A stretch of DNA of 64,000 nt from Diogma glabrata (GCA_963693315.1 OY856186.1:83756496-83820495), one strand, 5' to 3'; positions 35,159 to 47,578 are shown, counted from the stretch's first letter. The notes: generated from the sequence alone by a model not told the origin. Made by a program: numbers and translations.

Positions 35159-36060
35159 TATTGTTACGTTTTTCTTACCTTCCTTCCAATTAGCCTTACT
35201 CTCAATTCGATAAACGTAATTCCCAATCTCTTTCTGAGTTCAATCACTGATTAGTAAGCACTGTGATGAACCAATAGGTGAGTGTAAAAACATTCGTTTA
35301 TTGGGTGTCACAGTTTCAAATGACCTACTCTGAAACGATCATGTAATGGCGATGGCAAAAAGCACGTCTAAAAAACTCGGCTTCCTAAATAGATGCAAAC
35401 ATTTTTTCACTCCATACCAATTGCTCCATGTTTATAAGTCCTATATTCGACCCTGTATGGAGTACTGCTGTCAAGTTTGGGGTGCTGCCTCTGTTTCCAT
35501 CTTGGCCCTCTTGGACTCTGTTCAAAAGCGGGCTATACGAATTGTGGGTGATCGAACTTTGACATCAAAACTTGATTCCCTACAACATCGTCGCACTGTT
35601 GCTGACCTCGTTGTTTTTTACAAATATCGTCATCAGCAGTGCTCAGATGAAATCAGCGGCATCATGCCTCAAACTTATTCTTACCCCCGTTCCACTCGGC
35701 AATCGGCTGCTGCAACCGGTGAAACGGTAAAGATCCCGCGCTGTCATACTGGCAGATCGCAGAGAGACTTCTTTGTCCGAACTGCGTACAAATGGAATAG
35801 TTTGCCGGAACACTTAGTCTCAGGTGGCTTCAACCCGCAGATGTTTAAAAAAAGCGCTAATCTGCACCTTAGAACGCCAGTTGTTGTGGGATCCAGGTCT
35901 AGACCTAGGTCTTAAAAGGTATTTATGTGTTGTTGTGACACATATTCTAAACCCTATTACACAACACATTTTATTTAAAAAAAAAAAACACACCAGGTTT
36001 TATTAAGTATTCAACCCTCTAATTGTTCCACAACAACAGGAAACAATACAGCAAACAATG
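35159..36060 (+). mobile_element. LTR-like fragment split by a LINE insertion
   Basis: 35159-35267 matches the fragment at 4916-5043 from the TGTTACG start to 'gattagtaagca'. The match to the continuing 'acacacca' resumes at 35989, right after the LINE's A-tail. So the LINE at 35268-35988 inserted into this LTR-like sequence. No clear target duplication is left, perhaps hidden by the A-tail. Confidence 0.6.
35268..35988 (+). pseudogene. 5'-truncated CR1/L2-like LINE, C-terminus and tail
   Basis: From 35295 the frame reads NIRLLGVTVSNDLL with a TGA where W is expected. Then from 35346 it runs without interruption: KKLGFLNRCKHFFTPYQLLH, YKSYIRPCMEYCCQVWGAAS, LLDSVQKRAIRIVGDRTLTS, LQHRRTVADLVVFYKYRHQQ, RDFFVRTAYKWNSLPEHLV and a TAA at 35915. 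This is the region after the RT in RNase-H-lacking LINEs. A 3' UTR and an A-tail with 'aaaaaaaaaa' follow. It belongs to the same family as the tail at 4591-4735. Confidence 0.88.
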
Positions 36061-37089
36061 TTCCTAACTATAATATTCCTTCAACAGCTACAGAAACTCC
36101 AACGGTTTATTGTAGAAATTTCCAGTAACACAACGTTCAAAATAATACACAAAATATTTCTACTCAATAAAACTTAAAAATTTATTCACAAACACTAATT
36201 TACAAATCACTTTTATAATTTTAACTTCACTATCGCAGGTTTTAAATAAAACTAATTACAAACCTACAAGAAGGCAATCGCTTATATACCATTCTGCTTA
36301 ATTTCTAGATAATTCTAGGTCACTTTTTAGAAACCTTAAGAAAATAGTAGAATATTCGATTACCTTACGTTATGCTGATTTGATTCATAAAATCATTCAA
36401 TTTTATTTAATAGAAAAAACAAATATTGGATAGCCATTCATTGAATGATGTAATGTAGGTAGCACAAACTATGCATCATAACTTGTTTAGTATACTTTAA
36501 TTATATCTCAAAGCTTTATTCCTGGGGCCCTATTCTTAAACCATTACGAAAATTTTGGGTATCTGAAATTTTCGTTACACTATTTTCGTAATCGTAATGG
36601 AGAAGTTATAAAGTAGTATTCGAAAACCATTCCGGAAATAGAAAAGTGGTGAATAAAAAACAATGACATTTAGTAATGAGGTGATTAAATATTTCAAACT
36701 ATTTGATAGATTAAAGAAACGTGGATGTAAATTTAAAAAAAAAAGTTATATAAAATAATCAAAATAAAACATTTTTAAAATTATGTATATTTTAATTTAT
36801 ATTTTAAAACAATCAAAATATCATAATCATATTAGATTGGTCTTCAAGGTGTTTTAATTTATTTTTGTCAAGGATGTAGGGCCGACCAATGCTAAAACTC
36901 GCTGCTCTAACGGGTTTATTTTAGACGTTGGCCTCCACCGACCCATTCCACCCTGATAATTTCTTATACTGGAGCTTTTGCTTTTAGCAGCAGTTTTTAT
37001 ATCATACCAAGCCTAAAATAATGTGGTTATTAGTTTCGCTTGGCATTATATTTTAAACAATAAAGTTATTTGATATAATATTAGCAATA
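36061..37089. other. No gene recognised
   Basis: AT-rich; may hold more of the split LTR-like element up to about 36300, but no internal domain is readable. Confidence 0.45.
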
Positions 37090-37638
37090 GTCCCTGAGAC
37101 CACGCTGATTTCATGTGGTGATTACCACATATTTTATACTTCGTGAGGCGCCTATCCTTAATGAGCCAGAAAACTTTTGTTTTGCAATTTTCCTTGATTC
37201 GACCACTTTTTCTTTCGGCAGGCTTCGAAAAATGCCGATAGCCCAGGATCTTGTAATTTTTTTTTTTTAACTATGAGGGTTGGAGAACACTAGGTACACT
37301 AGCTTATCTGACAAATTGGTCTGGTATTTTCGATTCCGACAACCCAAACATACCAAAATATTGACTGTCGGACTCGACAATAGCAGACACATATTTGTCG
37401 GACAAGCTTACCCTCGTGTTCTAAAACAAATTTCTACCACCCTTAGTTAAAAAAAAAATTGTGGTAGCAAATTTACAAGATCGCTGGCAATCGTCGTTTT
37501 TCGGAGCGTGCCGAACGAAAAGGCGGCCGAATAAAGAAAAATGGCAGAACAAAAGTTTTCGGGCTCGTCAAGGAAAGTCCCCTCACGAAGTATAAAATAT
37601 GTGATGAGCATCATTGAAATCGCTGTGGGCCCAGGGAC
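37090..37638. mobile_element. Foldback element, copy 3 (full length)
   Basis: Left end GTCCCTGAGACCACGCTGAT and right end 'atcgctgtgggcccagggac' are inverted, and inner words match copy 1 ('gtgaggcgcctatcctt', 'gactcgacaatagcagacac'). Near the right end the arm has 'tataaaatatgtgatgagcatca', mirroring the left 'gtggtgattaccacatatttt', so this copy is the most complete. Confidence 0.88.
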
Positions 37639-37969
37639 AATAAATATTTGTGATAAAGTTAAAAAGTTTATGTTTTTCCTTTCTCCAGCCTATCCAGTTT
37701 TTAAACGCCCCTGGTACAGAGTTTAATTATTTGGTGATTTTTGCCCATAGATTTGTCGCGTCCTTAAAAGTAAATTGACTATCAAACTGGCCACTCTTTA
37801 ATTTTCGATGGATTTCTAAAAAAAAGTTTGCATTCACAATTTTGTCAATTAAACAGTTTAAATTAAATTAAAATTAAATATCTATCTCATTCTTACTAAA
37901 TTTTAAAATAAAAATATGTGGAACAAGTTACCATTGTCAAAATACTTGTTACACTGAGAAAAATTCAGG

Positions 37970-40665
37970 GTAATATTAACGATTATTTAATACATTTTCG
38001 TATTATTTTTGGTCAATACTTGCCAAATATTATTTTTATACAAAAACTTTTATTATTATAATATATTTGGATGTATTAAATTAACTCTAAAAAGTTCGAA
38101 ATAAACCGCAAATTACTATTAATTTAATCAAAAAGAGGTAATAGTCGCAAATGCAGTTTAGTCGATACTGTAGATTCTCTATTGAATTAATACACAATCG
38201 GATTAAAATTATATTTAATGTGTTTATTTTTATATTTAATGAAGTATTAATTTAATATGTTACGAGTTTTTATTAATACTTACATTGGCGAATTTTTCAT
38301 TTAAGTTTGGTATTGTTTTAATACTTGTAAAAGGTTATTTTTAACGATTTATAACGATTTTATTATAAACTGATGTTGTAAATCAACTATAATTAAAACA
38401 AACAAACTGTGTTTCCTTATTTATTTGTACTTCAATTAATAATTGTTTAATTCAATACTTATAATAATGTAAATATATACAAGTTAAAAATAATTCTAAG
38501 TTTTTAAACTATGTTATCGTAATATATACATACTGCTAATTAACATCGATTACAAAAATATTTCTTTCTTATAACTAAACGTCCGTCATTCAAAAAATAC
38601 GTATTAAACGGTTCTACATTGAAATATTCAATTCCATAAACTTCCAAAATATTACTTTTCTTTATTTCATTAGATTGTTTATATGTTCATCAAATGATAG
38701 TAATTCATATAACTGGCATAATGCAGTTTTTACTTTCATCTATATGTATATGTGCTAATTCATAAATATTATTTCGATCATAATCTGCTAGATAGTAAAT
38801 AATTATCTGCATAAATATTATTTCGATCATAATCTGCTAGAATAATCTGCTAGACTGGAAGTCGTAATTGTGCGATATTATGGGCTTTATCGAACAGTTT
38901 CCATTTAGCAGTTTGGCCGTTTTGTGAGGAAATATAATATGTTTTCTAAAAGTTGATATAAAATGACAAAATTATTAATAAAAACTAATAACCATTGTAT
39001 ATTTAGTTGTTCTTTTTAATAAACATTTTAAAAATTGTATATTTAATTCATTTTAAAAAATTAAAATATAATAATATTTTGAACTCCAAGTTGTTTTTAT
39101 TTTCGAGTTGTAACGTAATAATTTATTTGAAATAAATTTATCAAAAAATTCTTGTAACGACTTATATTAAATAATACTTGACGCGTTTCGAACAATAAAT
39201 GCTTACTCTCAAACGTTTCAATTATTATTAATTTTAATGGTGTAAATTATTTAATTTAACATACCAGTTGTTCTTATGGAAAAATTTTCACAATTTGTTC
39301 ACTGTAGTAGGAAACATCCTCTACTGCCATCGCTGCACTATTGAGCCCCATAAACTAATAAACAATAAGCTGGCATAATTTCTTTCTATAATAATCGCTC
39401 AAAATTTTATCTTTAAGATCCAAAAGAATTTTTCTAAATACTTCACACTCAATTCGTGTTCTTAATCAAAATAACTGATCGGGTATGGTGGAGATGAGGA
39501 AAACGTATTTGAAACGGAAATTGATGCTACATTGCTGCAATTGCAGTTTCTATCAGATGAGAATCCCTTTGGGTAATCCCTTAAAAAATAACAGTTGTTT
39601 AGCAACGTAATATTACAGAAAATATTATACGTACCATTTCATACCGCCATTTATCAATTTTTGCTCGGATGCTAATCCTGTCCCTAACTATAGGAAAAAG
39701 TTCCTGTAACTCCTCATAATAAATGAATTTAACGTGCTCAACGTTCATTTTATTTGCTGCAATGTAGAATTAAGTTAATTGTGTTAATGTTAACGATTTA
39801 TCACGCAGTTTTGTTAAATAAAAGATGTGCTAGCTTAATTTTGAATAAACATATATATATATACTAGTAACGTTACACATTAAATGTGCACATTTTTAAA
39901 CATTTGAAATACTTACAGGCAAATACAATCTAAAATTTCAGTGGCAAACCGAAATTGGCGCAAATTAATTGGCAAAGCTCATTGTCTAAATGAATTTGTT
40001 CAATTTGTATATTTGCATTATTTACAAGTAATTCACATGGAACAGAACCATTTTCAATTGCTATTTCTTCCATTAATTATTTTATAAAATTATTCAGTTG
40101 ATCTCATTTATTAACACTAGTTAAACATTATTTTAACACTATTTAAAGATCACTAATTTTAATCAATATGTAAATCACTAATTTTAACGATAAATAAAGA
40201 TCAATAATTTATGTATAGTCGACAAATAATCCAATGAAGAGGTAATGAAATAGAAAAACAAGAATACTAAAAGTCTGGAAAAATAACGGTTGTTACATTT
40301 TTTATACAATTTTCGTATAGTTTTAATATTTATTCGTATTAATTTTACATTTTTGATTTTTCTTAAGGATTAAATTAATACTTTCAATAATCAAGAGTAA
40401 GTAGGGTATGTTTTATAAGATAAAGGATTATTTTAATAATCGGAAGATATTTTTCACATTTTATAGTATTAAAATAATATACACAGTGTCTTATTGAATC
40501 AATAAAAAAATATAAGTTAGTTTAATAAATTTATTTTAGCTGATGTGATGAATTCAATACTAAATACAATTAAAAATATACAATTTCGTTTTGATTTAAC
40601 CAAATTTGAGAAAAGTAGAATTAATCCGTAATTTTTATTAATTCAAAACGATTCTTTTTTCTCAG
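37970..40665 (-). mobile_element. TIR-bounded 2.7-kb unit carrying a multi-exon gene remnant
   Basis: The unit starts ACACTGAGAAAAA (37970) and ends with the complement, 'tttttctcagtgt' (to 40665). Taking CACTGAGAAAAA as the terminus, both flanks are TA, as for Tc1/mariner-like elements. The arms are short (about 13 bp) and the subterminal parts AT-rich. There is no recognisable transposase; instead the minus strand holds fragments of a spliced gene (next entry). Whether the termini really define one mobile unit is an inference from sequence alone. Confidence 0.5.
38510..40073 (-). pseudogene. Remnant of an intron-containing gene with a SAM-like motif
   Basis: Minus-strand pieces in order: 40073-39930, MEEIAIENGSVPCELLVNNA to LICANFGLPLKF and a stop. 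39756-39635 is flanked by acceptor 'cattgcag' and donor ATG|GTACGT; it reads FIYYEELQELFPIVRDRISI then KIDKWRYEM, like the last helices of a SAM-type domain. 39450-39375 reads TRIECEVFRKILLDLKDKIL. 38960-38865 reads NGQTAKWKLFDKAHNIAQLR. 38655-38570 reads YGIEYFNVEPFNTYFL. Stops (for example in 39590-39480) show decay. I associate this layout with uncharacterised insect multi-exon gene families, from memory only. No function is proposed. Confidence 0.45.
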
Positions 40666-41282
40666 TGTATCTTTTCCAAATTATTGTATGACTATGACAA
40701 ATGATAACAACTATTTTAATTGGATAATGAAATTTTGAACTTAAGGGTTGCTTTGATAAAAATGTCTGCTTTTTATAGAATTTAAACAAATACAAATGTG
40801 TTTTACTTGTTTGGACGTAGCTATGACAGCAAAATATATGGTTAAAAATTGACACTTTACGGTCGCAAATCACAGTAATAAAGTAACACTTTAATACATA
40901 GGCTAGTAAAAAATATTTTTTATTCTTCCAAATAGTAGATTTCATCTGCAAAAATTTTTATTGCACGCGAAATACTAAATTTTACACATCAAAATATTTA
41001 AAAAAAAATTATATCTAAACTAAAGAAAGCCGTCTTTATCGTAAGATTTAGATTAAAATATATGTATTACTAAGACTGAGTTCAAATTCATTTTAAATTA
41101 TACTAAGCTTCCGTGTTCTATTATATTATTATATATTTAAATTTGTCTATAAATTTGTTAAATAAATTTTATAATCAATATTATATATATTAAATTAGTG
41201 CATTTGTTACAAAAACTATTGCATATAACTAGCACCAACTTCTTTTAGAAACGCGAGTTTTTTTTTCGAAAATGCGTACGCA
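40666..41282. other. AT-rich DNA, no gene recognised
   Basis: Short unconvincing frames only. Confidence 0.5.
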
Positions 41283-42390
41283 CTAGTTTTTCAATATAGA
41301 TGAAAAGCGTGTTCTAGACAGAGTTGTGAAAACTTGAACATTTTTGATTTTCCTGAAACTTGGCAATATAAGTTGTATGGACAAAATAAAAAATAAATAA
41401 ATGGCGCTAGGGTCGAAGATCAATTGGAATTTAATTAATTTTTTTTCTGAAAATAGTTCTATTCTTACTCTAAAATATATCAAATTAACTCAGAGGCTTA
41501 TCAGTTTAACTTAACTCAGAGGTTAATTTTTGTTATTGAGATATTTAATTTTAAAGATTTTTAGTCCGATTAATATTCTAATTGTTCATTATTTTTTCGA
41601 ACAATTTATATCATCAAAAAATTTTAGACACTGAAGTATTTATATCATCAAAAAAATTTAAACACTGAAGTTCGAGAAAATAATGAACAATTAGAATTTT
41701 AATCGGACAAAAAACCTTTAAAATTAAATATCTCAAGAACACGAATTAACGCCTCTTTGTAAATTTGATATATTTTAAAGTAAGGTTAGTGCTATATTTA
41801 AAAAAAAAAAAGTTAAAATTTAATTGATTTTATAATTTTTTGTTAATGGAAGTTGTTTGAAAAAATGAAGAAAAATTCGAATTTCAGTAGTACTAAAAAT
41901 CTTTAAAACTAAATATCTCAAGAACAAAAGTTAACGCCTCTGAGTTAATTTGATATATTTTAGAGTAAGAATAAAACTATTTTCAGAAAAAAAAATTAAT
42001 TAAATTCCAATTGGTCTTCGACCCTAGCGCCATCTTTAAAAAAGTTTTTTTAATATTTTTATTTAAAAATTAATTATAAAAACAATAAATTCATTTTTTT
42101 CAAAGGACTAACTAATCATCTATCAAAAAAAAGAAGTTTGATGAAATCGGTATAGCCGTTCTTGAGCAATTTAATTTCAAAGTTACAGCAGATTGGCAGA
42201 ATTTTCATTTTGCATGCATGTTGGGGTGCCCCCTATGCTCAAACTATACACTTTAAAAAATTTTGCAGTAAGTCGTATTTTTTATTTTGTCCATACTACT
42301 TATATGCCAAGTTTCAGGAAAATCAAAAATGGTCAGGTTCAAATGGCGACTTTTTCACCTGCGTGGATCACGTTTTTCATCTATACCACA
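41283..42390. mobile_element. Foldback-type repeat, fuller copy of the element at 1-720
   Basis: The left arm (41283-41530) is the reverse complement of the right part (about 41900-42390): 'tatagatgaaaagcgtgttct' mirrors 'gatcacgtttttcatctata', and 'cttggcaatataagttgta' mirrors 'tactacttatatgccaag'. 41540-42390 matches 1-720 directly. The body repeats 'aatatctcaagaacacga' units. No coding capacity. Confidence 0.75.
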
Positions 42391-43299
42391 CTCTCGCTAC
42401 CATTGTTGAACTTAAATAATATTTTCGAAGATGTACTCACACTTTTATATTTTTTTTTTCCAGAAAAAGAATGTTATTTATTCTTAATCTAAAACTAAAT
42501 TTTCTTAATGGCATGATTCCTCGGTTTGAAAATCACATTCTTACAAAATTTAAATTTCAAATTAAAAAAAATTTTTTTTTAAACAATGCAGTGTTTTTTT
42601 TAAACATTCATCTATTTAACCACCGGAAATCTTATTTTCTACAAAATTTATTGACCATTTATTTATTTTAAGGATACAAATTAAGTATTTGAGGTTGTGG
42701 ATGCTGATTACATATAATTTACCTTTTCTCCAATTTATACCTGTCTGAAATTAGTTTAAAGTGCATGAACTAATAGAGTACTATATTTAATTACCTATTA
42801 ATGATAATATCTGTCATAAATGAGAGCACAGTAATTAAAAAAGAATAGTCTACAGAGATATTTTGATCGTACAGCATCATTACTAAATTCATTTGTCAGT
42901 CTTGCTAAAAAAACATTAATGTTGTGTTAGCAAAGAAGCTTGAATGTGTATTAATAGTTGAAATCTTTTTTTTTAAAAACATGAGTAAATATAATTGTTT
43001 AAAACCATTTGGTATCGGCAGGTGTTCAAAAACTTTACGAAATCTTACACCTAAAATTCTGAATAAATTACATTCGATATATTATGAGTTTAATAAACAT
43101 ATGTGAATGGGATTTTGTTCGTCTGGTAGAAATCGTCTCCTAATGATCAGTTCCACTGGAGTTATTAAAGTTGAAAATACAGGTGATACAGAATCAACTT
43201 CGAGGTTACATAATAGGTTATATAATACCGTACATAATAGGTTATATAATACCATTATATAATACCGTACCGTGGGAATGAATTGAATGGGGAGTATAA
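42391..43299. other. No gene; short 'ggttatataatacc' repeat
   Basis: At 43200-43270 'taggttatataatacc' and 'ataataccgtac' are repeated two or three times. The remainder is AT-rich with only spurious frames. Confidence 0.5.
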
Positions 43300-43389
43300 C
43301 GAGTTTTAAGTTTTCTTATTTGGGATCAAATGATCCCAAAGAATAAGTAGTGACGAATATGGAATCTGTGGTGAATCCTATATTCGTGA

Positions 43390-43562
43390 AGTCCCTAGGG
43401 TTTCAGTTGTTCTCATGAGCCAGAGACTCTTAAGAGAACAAGATCCACCAAATAATAAGTTCTCCAAATAGGAAAACTGGTCACCACATGAAATGGTATT
43501 GGTTGTTCTTATGAGGCAGAGACTCTTAAAAAAACAACTTTTACCGAATAATAAATTCTACT
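43390..43562 (+). repeat. ~100-bp tandem duplication
   Basis: 'gttctcatgagccagagactcttaa' with 'accaaataataagttctcc' (43409-43470) is repeated as 'gttcttatgaggcagagactcttaa' with 'accgaataataaattct' (43504-43560). Two diverged copies; no coding sequence. Confidence 0.75.
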
Positions 43563-45260
43563 TACTTGAACTTCGATGACTTTTTATACTTGGACTTCAC
43601 ATTAAATGAAACACTGTTGATGATGGGTATAACTTAAACTGATTCATTGTAAAACTTTCATTGAATATATACCAAATTAACAATAAGCAAAACAACAACA
43701 ATTGTTGTAATTTGTCAACAATTATTTAAAAGAGTTTCCCAATATTATTTTTCCTTCGTAGACATTTTTAGTTCTACGAAGAAATTACATCATGATTTTA
43801 ATATTAAAGTATTTTTTGTGTTTACAAATTATGCGAATTATGAATAAATTAATTAATTGGTTTTTGTTAGTTTATGTTTACATATAAGTTTTTCTGTAGT
43901 TTATTGGGTTATTGGTATGATTTAGATATTTATATGGTTTTTGGTAGTTTCAGATATTTCTATGAATATCTATGCTACAGTGGTGAAATGTTGGAGGTAC
44001 AGCCACAGATATTGTTTCATCACCAACGATATTTAATTTAGAACGTGATGAGCTAATTAATCGTATAAATGAACATATTGTGTCATTTGTAGCTAATCAA
44101 ATTTTTCCTATTGATTGAAAGCGGTTATGTCGCAGTTTTTAGTATGGAAAGGATAAATCGGAGCAACGGGGTAGAAACATACCAAATATTTTAATTGGTG
44201 AGACTCTTGATTCTTCTGTTTAAGTAAAAGTCCAATTAAAATATTATCAAGATGTTCTGAAGAATCTAAAGTTGTACTTTCAAAATGGAGAAACGAAAAA
44301 TATTAACTCTACTACCGAAGGATGTGAAAGTACAAGAAATACAAAACTTGTTTGGAACAGAAGCAACACATCATTTAATTGAAAAAAAGCTAGAAGGATC
44401 AAATAAACCAATCCACAACGTTGTGTTCATTTTCGAATGTTGATAAAAAAAACTACCAGCAGAAACTATTAATTAAGTAAAAAATGTTTATACGAACAAT
44501 TCCATTAGCAGATTAATGCCAGGAAAACGTGATACGATATCGCTAAAACGTGGCAGTGAACGAATAGTTATCCAAAAATTGGATACTGTTATTCTGTTGG
44601 TTACTGTTATTCACGGTAGATGAAGAATACGTTGATTTTAAAAGCAAGCTTACAGAGTTTAGAGTAGGGTTCACAAAATTTGCAAGTCTTCGGCTTAATA
44701 AATGCGTATAATTAGCGCAAGGAGTTCGTAATATGTGCGTCAGCACAATCCATCAAAACTTGAAAGTAATTTTTCAATATTCAAAATTAAGTTGATTTGG
44801 TTGATAGTGAGCAATTTCTAGACTACAAAAATTTAATGAAATTTGTTAGTTGTGGTAAATTACATGATGAATGAATGACACATTGCAGTGTGTGGAATGT
44901 GCTAAAAATCTTAAAAACTGGCAGATAAATTACATAAAAATTATAAAACTAATGGAATTTTTGAGGTGAGCATACAATAGAACAGAGTTTAAAAAGAATC
45001 TTCTCATCTACTCTTACTCTTAATCCTAAAAGAATTTTGATTTTCCTTCTTCATTCTTTTACGATTGAATAGTGAGTTACAAAAAATATTTTGTACAAGA
45101 CTTACTCTTTGAATTGTATGTATATTAACATCATTGTATAAAGACTTACTCGTCACAAAAAAAAAAATAACTTACTCTCACTCAATCATAAAATTTAAAT
45201 TTTCCGAAAGTAATCGATTTTTTTTTGCTGTTAAAAATGTAACATTTATTACTTCGGTCT
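43563..45260. other. Possible decayed coding sequence, unassigned
   Basis: At 44000-44450 several short plus-strand frames have protein-like composition, for example LERDELINRINEHIVSFVAN (about 44035) and MEKRKILTLLPKDVKVQEIQ (from 44285), with stops between them. I do not recognise the family. The rest is AT-rich. Confidence 0.3.
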
Positions 45261-45654
45261 GAAAAACCTAAGTATTACATTCATGAGCCAAAAGTGAAAT
45301 TCTTATCCCCACTTTTTTTGGCATTTCTCGACGTTTTAGGACCTACTGATTCTAAAAAAGCCAAAAAAAATGTATGTCTGTCTGCCGGCCGGCCGCCGTC
45401 ATTACCTACGTTGCAGGAAAAACCGCTGGAGGGATTTCAAAATCTTTTTTTCTAAAAATAGGAATACTCAAGTTAAAGGTCTGAAAGGACGCTGTGTTCG
45501 ATTACTGTACCGAAAGTGTGTCAAAAACAGCAAATTTTCATATTTTTGGCTTAAAATCTTTCATTTTAAGTGATTACGAGTAGGAACATTGAATTTGGAG
45601 AAATCTTGATGGTAGGGATTGGTATGTGAGATCAAAAACTAGATTATTGCATTA
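45261..45654. other. Unassigned repeat-like segment
   Basis: A less AT-rich patch (45300-45560), including a 'ctgccggccggccgccg' run, sits next to the mariner remnant. It is open in one frame for 67 codons, with basic composition but no domain. Confidence 0.35.
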
Positions 45655-45880
45655 TGAGTTTGTCAAAAAAATGTTGTCAAATGTGTCAAAAGAAAGATTT
45701 TTATTTATTTTTTACAAAATTTTTTGGTAAAAAATAAAATTAATTGTATGTTTGAAGTGAAATTTTATTATTATTATTAAGAATTATGGCATTATAAGTT
45801 TGTCAAAAAAATGTTGTCAAGTGTGTCAAAAGAAAGATTTCTATTTATTTTTTACCCAATTTTTTGGGAAAAAATAAAAT
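45655..45880 (+). repeat. ~140-bp tandem duplication upstream of the mariner remnant
   Basis: 'gcattatgagtttgtcaaaaaaatgttgtcaaatgtgtcaaaagaaagattt' (written here as position 45647-45698) recurs almost unchanged at 45789-45840, followed in both by 'tatttattttttac' and 'aaaataaaatt'. Probably the mariner 5' UTR or TIR region in duplicate. Confidence 0.75.
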
Positions 45881-45948
45881 TTTATTTCGTGCAAGTGGCA
45901 ACTCTGAAATTTGACAGCTCTCACCTATGTTTATTCCGATTATTAAAA

Positions 45949-46621
45949 ATGGAGCGCTTTTCCAAAGAACAACGCGTTATAATTGTGAAAACTTATTACA
46001 AAAATGGGGAAAGTATTTTCATCTGAATGGGTACGTGAATACACAAAATTGTCGAATTTGGGGCTCAGAAAATCCTCATGCAGTCCATGAAAAACAAATG
46101 CACCCACAACGAGCAACTTTCTGGTGCGGATTTTGGTCAGGCGGCGTGATTGGACCTTACGTTTTTGTAGATGAGGCCGAAATTGCAGTGACTGTGAACG
46201 GCATTCGTTACAGAAATATGATAACGGAGTTCCTGTGGCCTCAACTGAACGGCATGGATCTGGACAACATGTGGCTTCAGCAGAACGACGCCACCTGCCA
46301 CACCACTCATGAAACAATCGACTTATTGCAGCAACGATTTTCAGAACACATTATCTCATGAAATTCTGATGTCAACTGGCCACCAAGGTCGTGCCGCGAT
46401 TTAACGCCGCGTGCGATTTTTTTCTTTCGGGTTTTGTAAAATCTCGGGCTTATGCGAATAAACCAGAAACAATTCCTGAGCTCAAATCAGAGATCCAACG
46501 CGTCATCGGCGAGATACAACCACATCTCTGTATAAAAGTCATGAAAAATTTCATGAAAAGAGTAATGGCCTGTCATCAGAGCCGTGGGGGCTATTTGCTG
46601 GATATTTTATTCCATACTTAA
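45949..46621 (+). pseudogene. Mariner-type transposase, internally deleted and frameshifted
   Basis: An N-terminal helix-turn-helix start, MERFSKEQRVIIVKTYYKNG (45949), is cut short. After a large deletion the frame 46015-46361 reads NGYVNTQNCRIWGSENPH, ATFWCGFWSGGVIGPYVFV and MWLQQNDATCHTTHETIDLL. In this family the second motif is QQDGATCHT, so the catalytic aspartate is replaced (N-D for D-G). Another frame change near 46385-46405 leads to CDFFLSGFVKSRAYANKPET and the C-terminus ending at 46621. The first catalytic aspartate region is deleted. The right end near 46726, 'ttactgagacaccct', looks like the terminal repeat. It is inactive. Confidence 0.85.
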
Positions 46622-46852
46622 TCGGAACATGTCTTCTTTACAATCCAATAATAATATCAACACTCTCTCATAAAATACGTGTTTTTATTTTAAAATGGAA
46701 AAGTGCACTCTTACTGAGACACCCTTTACTAAGATAGAAAGGTAAATTATCACTTTCAGTTTATGCTAAGTTGTTATATTATATTAAGATTACTATTTTA
46801 AGTTTATTACTTTAAGCTCTGTTCAATATAATAATGATCTATTTGTCACCAG

Positions 46853-47236
46853 GCCCTCGTTGGTTTCATTTGATGATTACCAAATATTTTAAACTGCGTT
46901 AGATTCAACTTTTGTATCTGCTATTTTTCTGGATTCGGCCACTTTTTCGTTCAGCAAGTGCCGAAACATTTCGATTGCCCGAGTGTCTTGTAAACTTACT
47001 ACCACAATTTTGTTTTTTATCAATCAGTGTGGAAATTGGTTTTAGAAAACGAAGGTAGCCTTGCAAGACAAAAATGTGTCTCCTACGTCTCCTAATTGTC
47101 GAGTTCGACAACCCAAGCATGCCAAAATGTCAATTGTCGGACTCGAACAAAATTTGGTGGACTCGTCAAATACAGGCGGCTCGTGAAGTATAAACTATGT
47201 GGTAATCATCAAATGAAACCGACGAGAGCCTGCTAA
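46853..47236. mobile_element. Foldback element, copy 4 (most diverged)
   Basis: 'gtttcatttgatgattaccaaatatttt' in the left arm (46863) mirrors 'ctatgtggtaatcatcaaatgaaacc' on the right (47195). The centre keeps 'caattgtcggactcga' and 'attgtcgagttcgacaaccca'. Terminal bases differ from the other copies and parts of the right arm are deleted. Confidence 0.8.
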
Positions 47237-47345
47237 CTAATCGATCAGAATATAAAAGTAAAAGCAAATAATATAAAATAAAATCAAAACTTGCAGTCAA
47301 TAATACAGCTCCTTCTCTAGTCAATTCCCAAATTCTTCCTATTTA

Positions 47346-47578
47346 GATTCCCTTTCTCGAACAATCTTCTTATGCGAAACCAGTTATTTCTGTACAATTT
47401 CTTATCCAAATTAACTTTTTTTACTCAAATTACCTTTCTCAAACAAAATCTTTTTATAGAATTCTTTTTCCAAGCCATTTATACCTGTACAATTCTTTTC
47501 AAATCAATTCTTCCTTCTCAAATTCCCTTTCTCAAGCAAAATTTTCTTATGCAATTCCTTTTTCAAAACAGTTGTAAT
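47346..47578 (+). repeat. ~85-95-bp pyrimidine-rich tandem repeat, ~2.5 units
   Basis: 'ctttctcgaacaa', 'ctttctcaaacaaaa' and 'ctttctcaagcaaaa' start units at about 47350, 47433 and 47525, each followed by 'ttcttatgcgaa'-type text and 'tgtacaatt'. The 69-residue frame through it is a by-product of repeated T/C-rich DNA. Confidence 0.7.

Noticed and set aside
44543..44746. 67-residue minus-strand frame
   Set aside because: No domain, no homologue recognised, lies in decayed AT-rich DNA.
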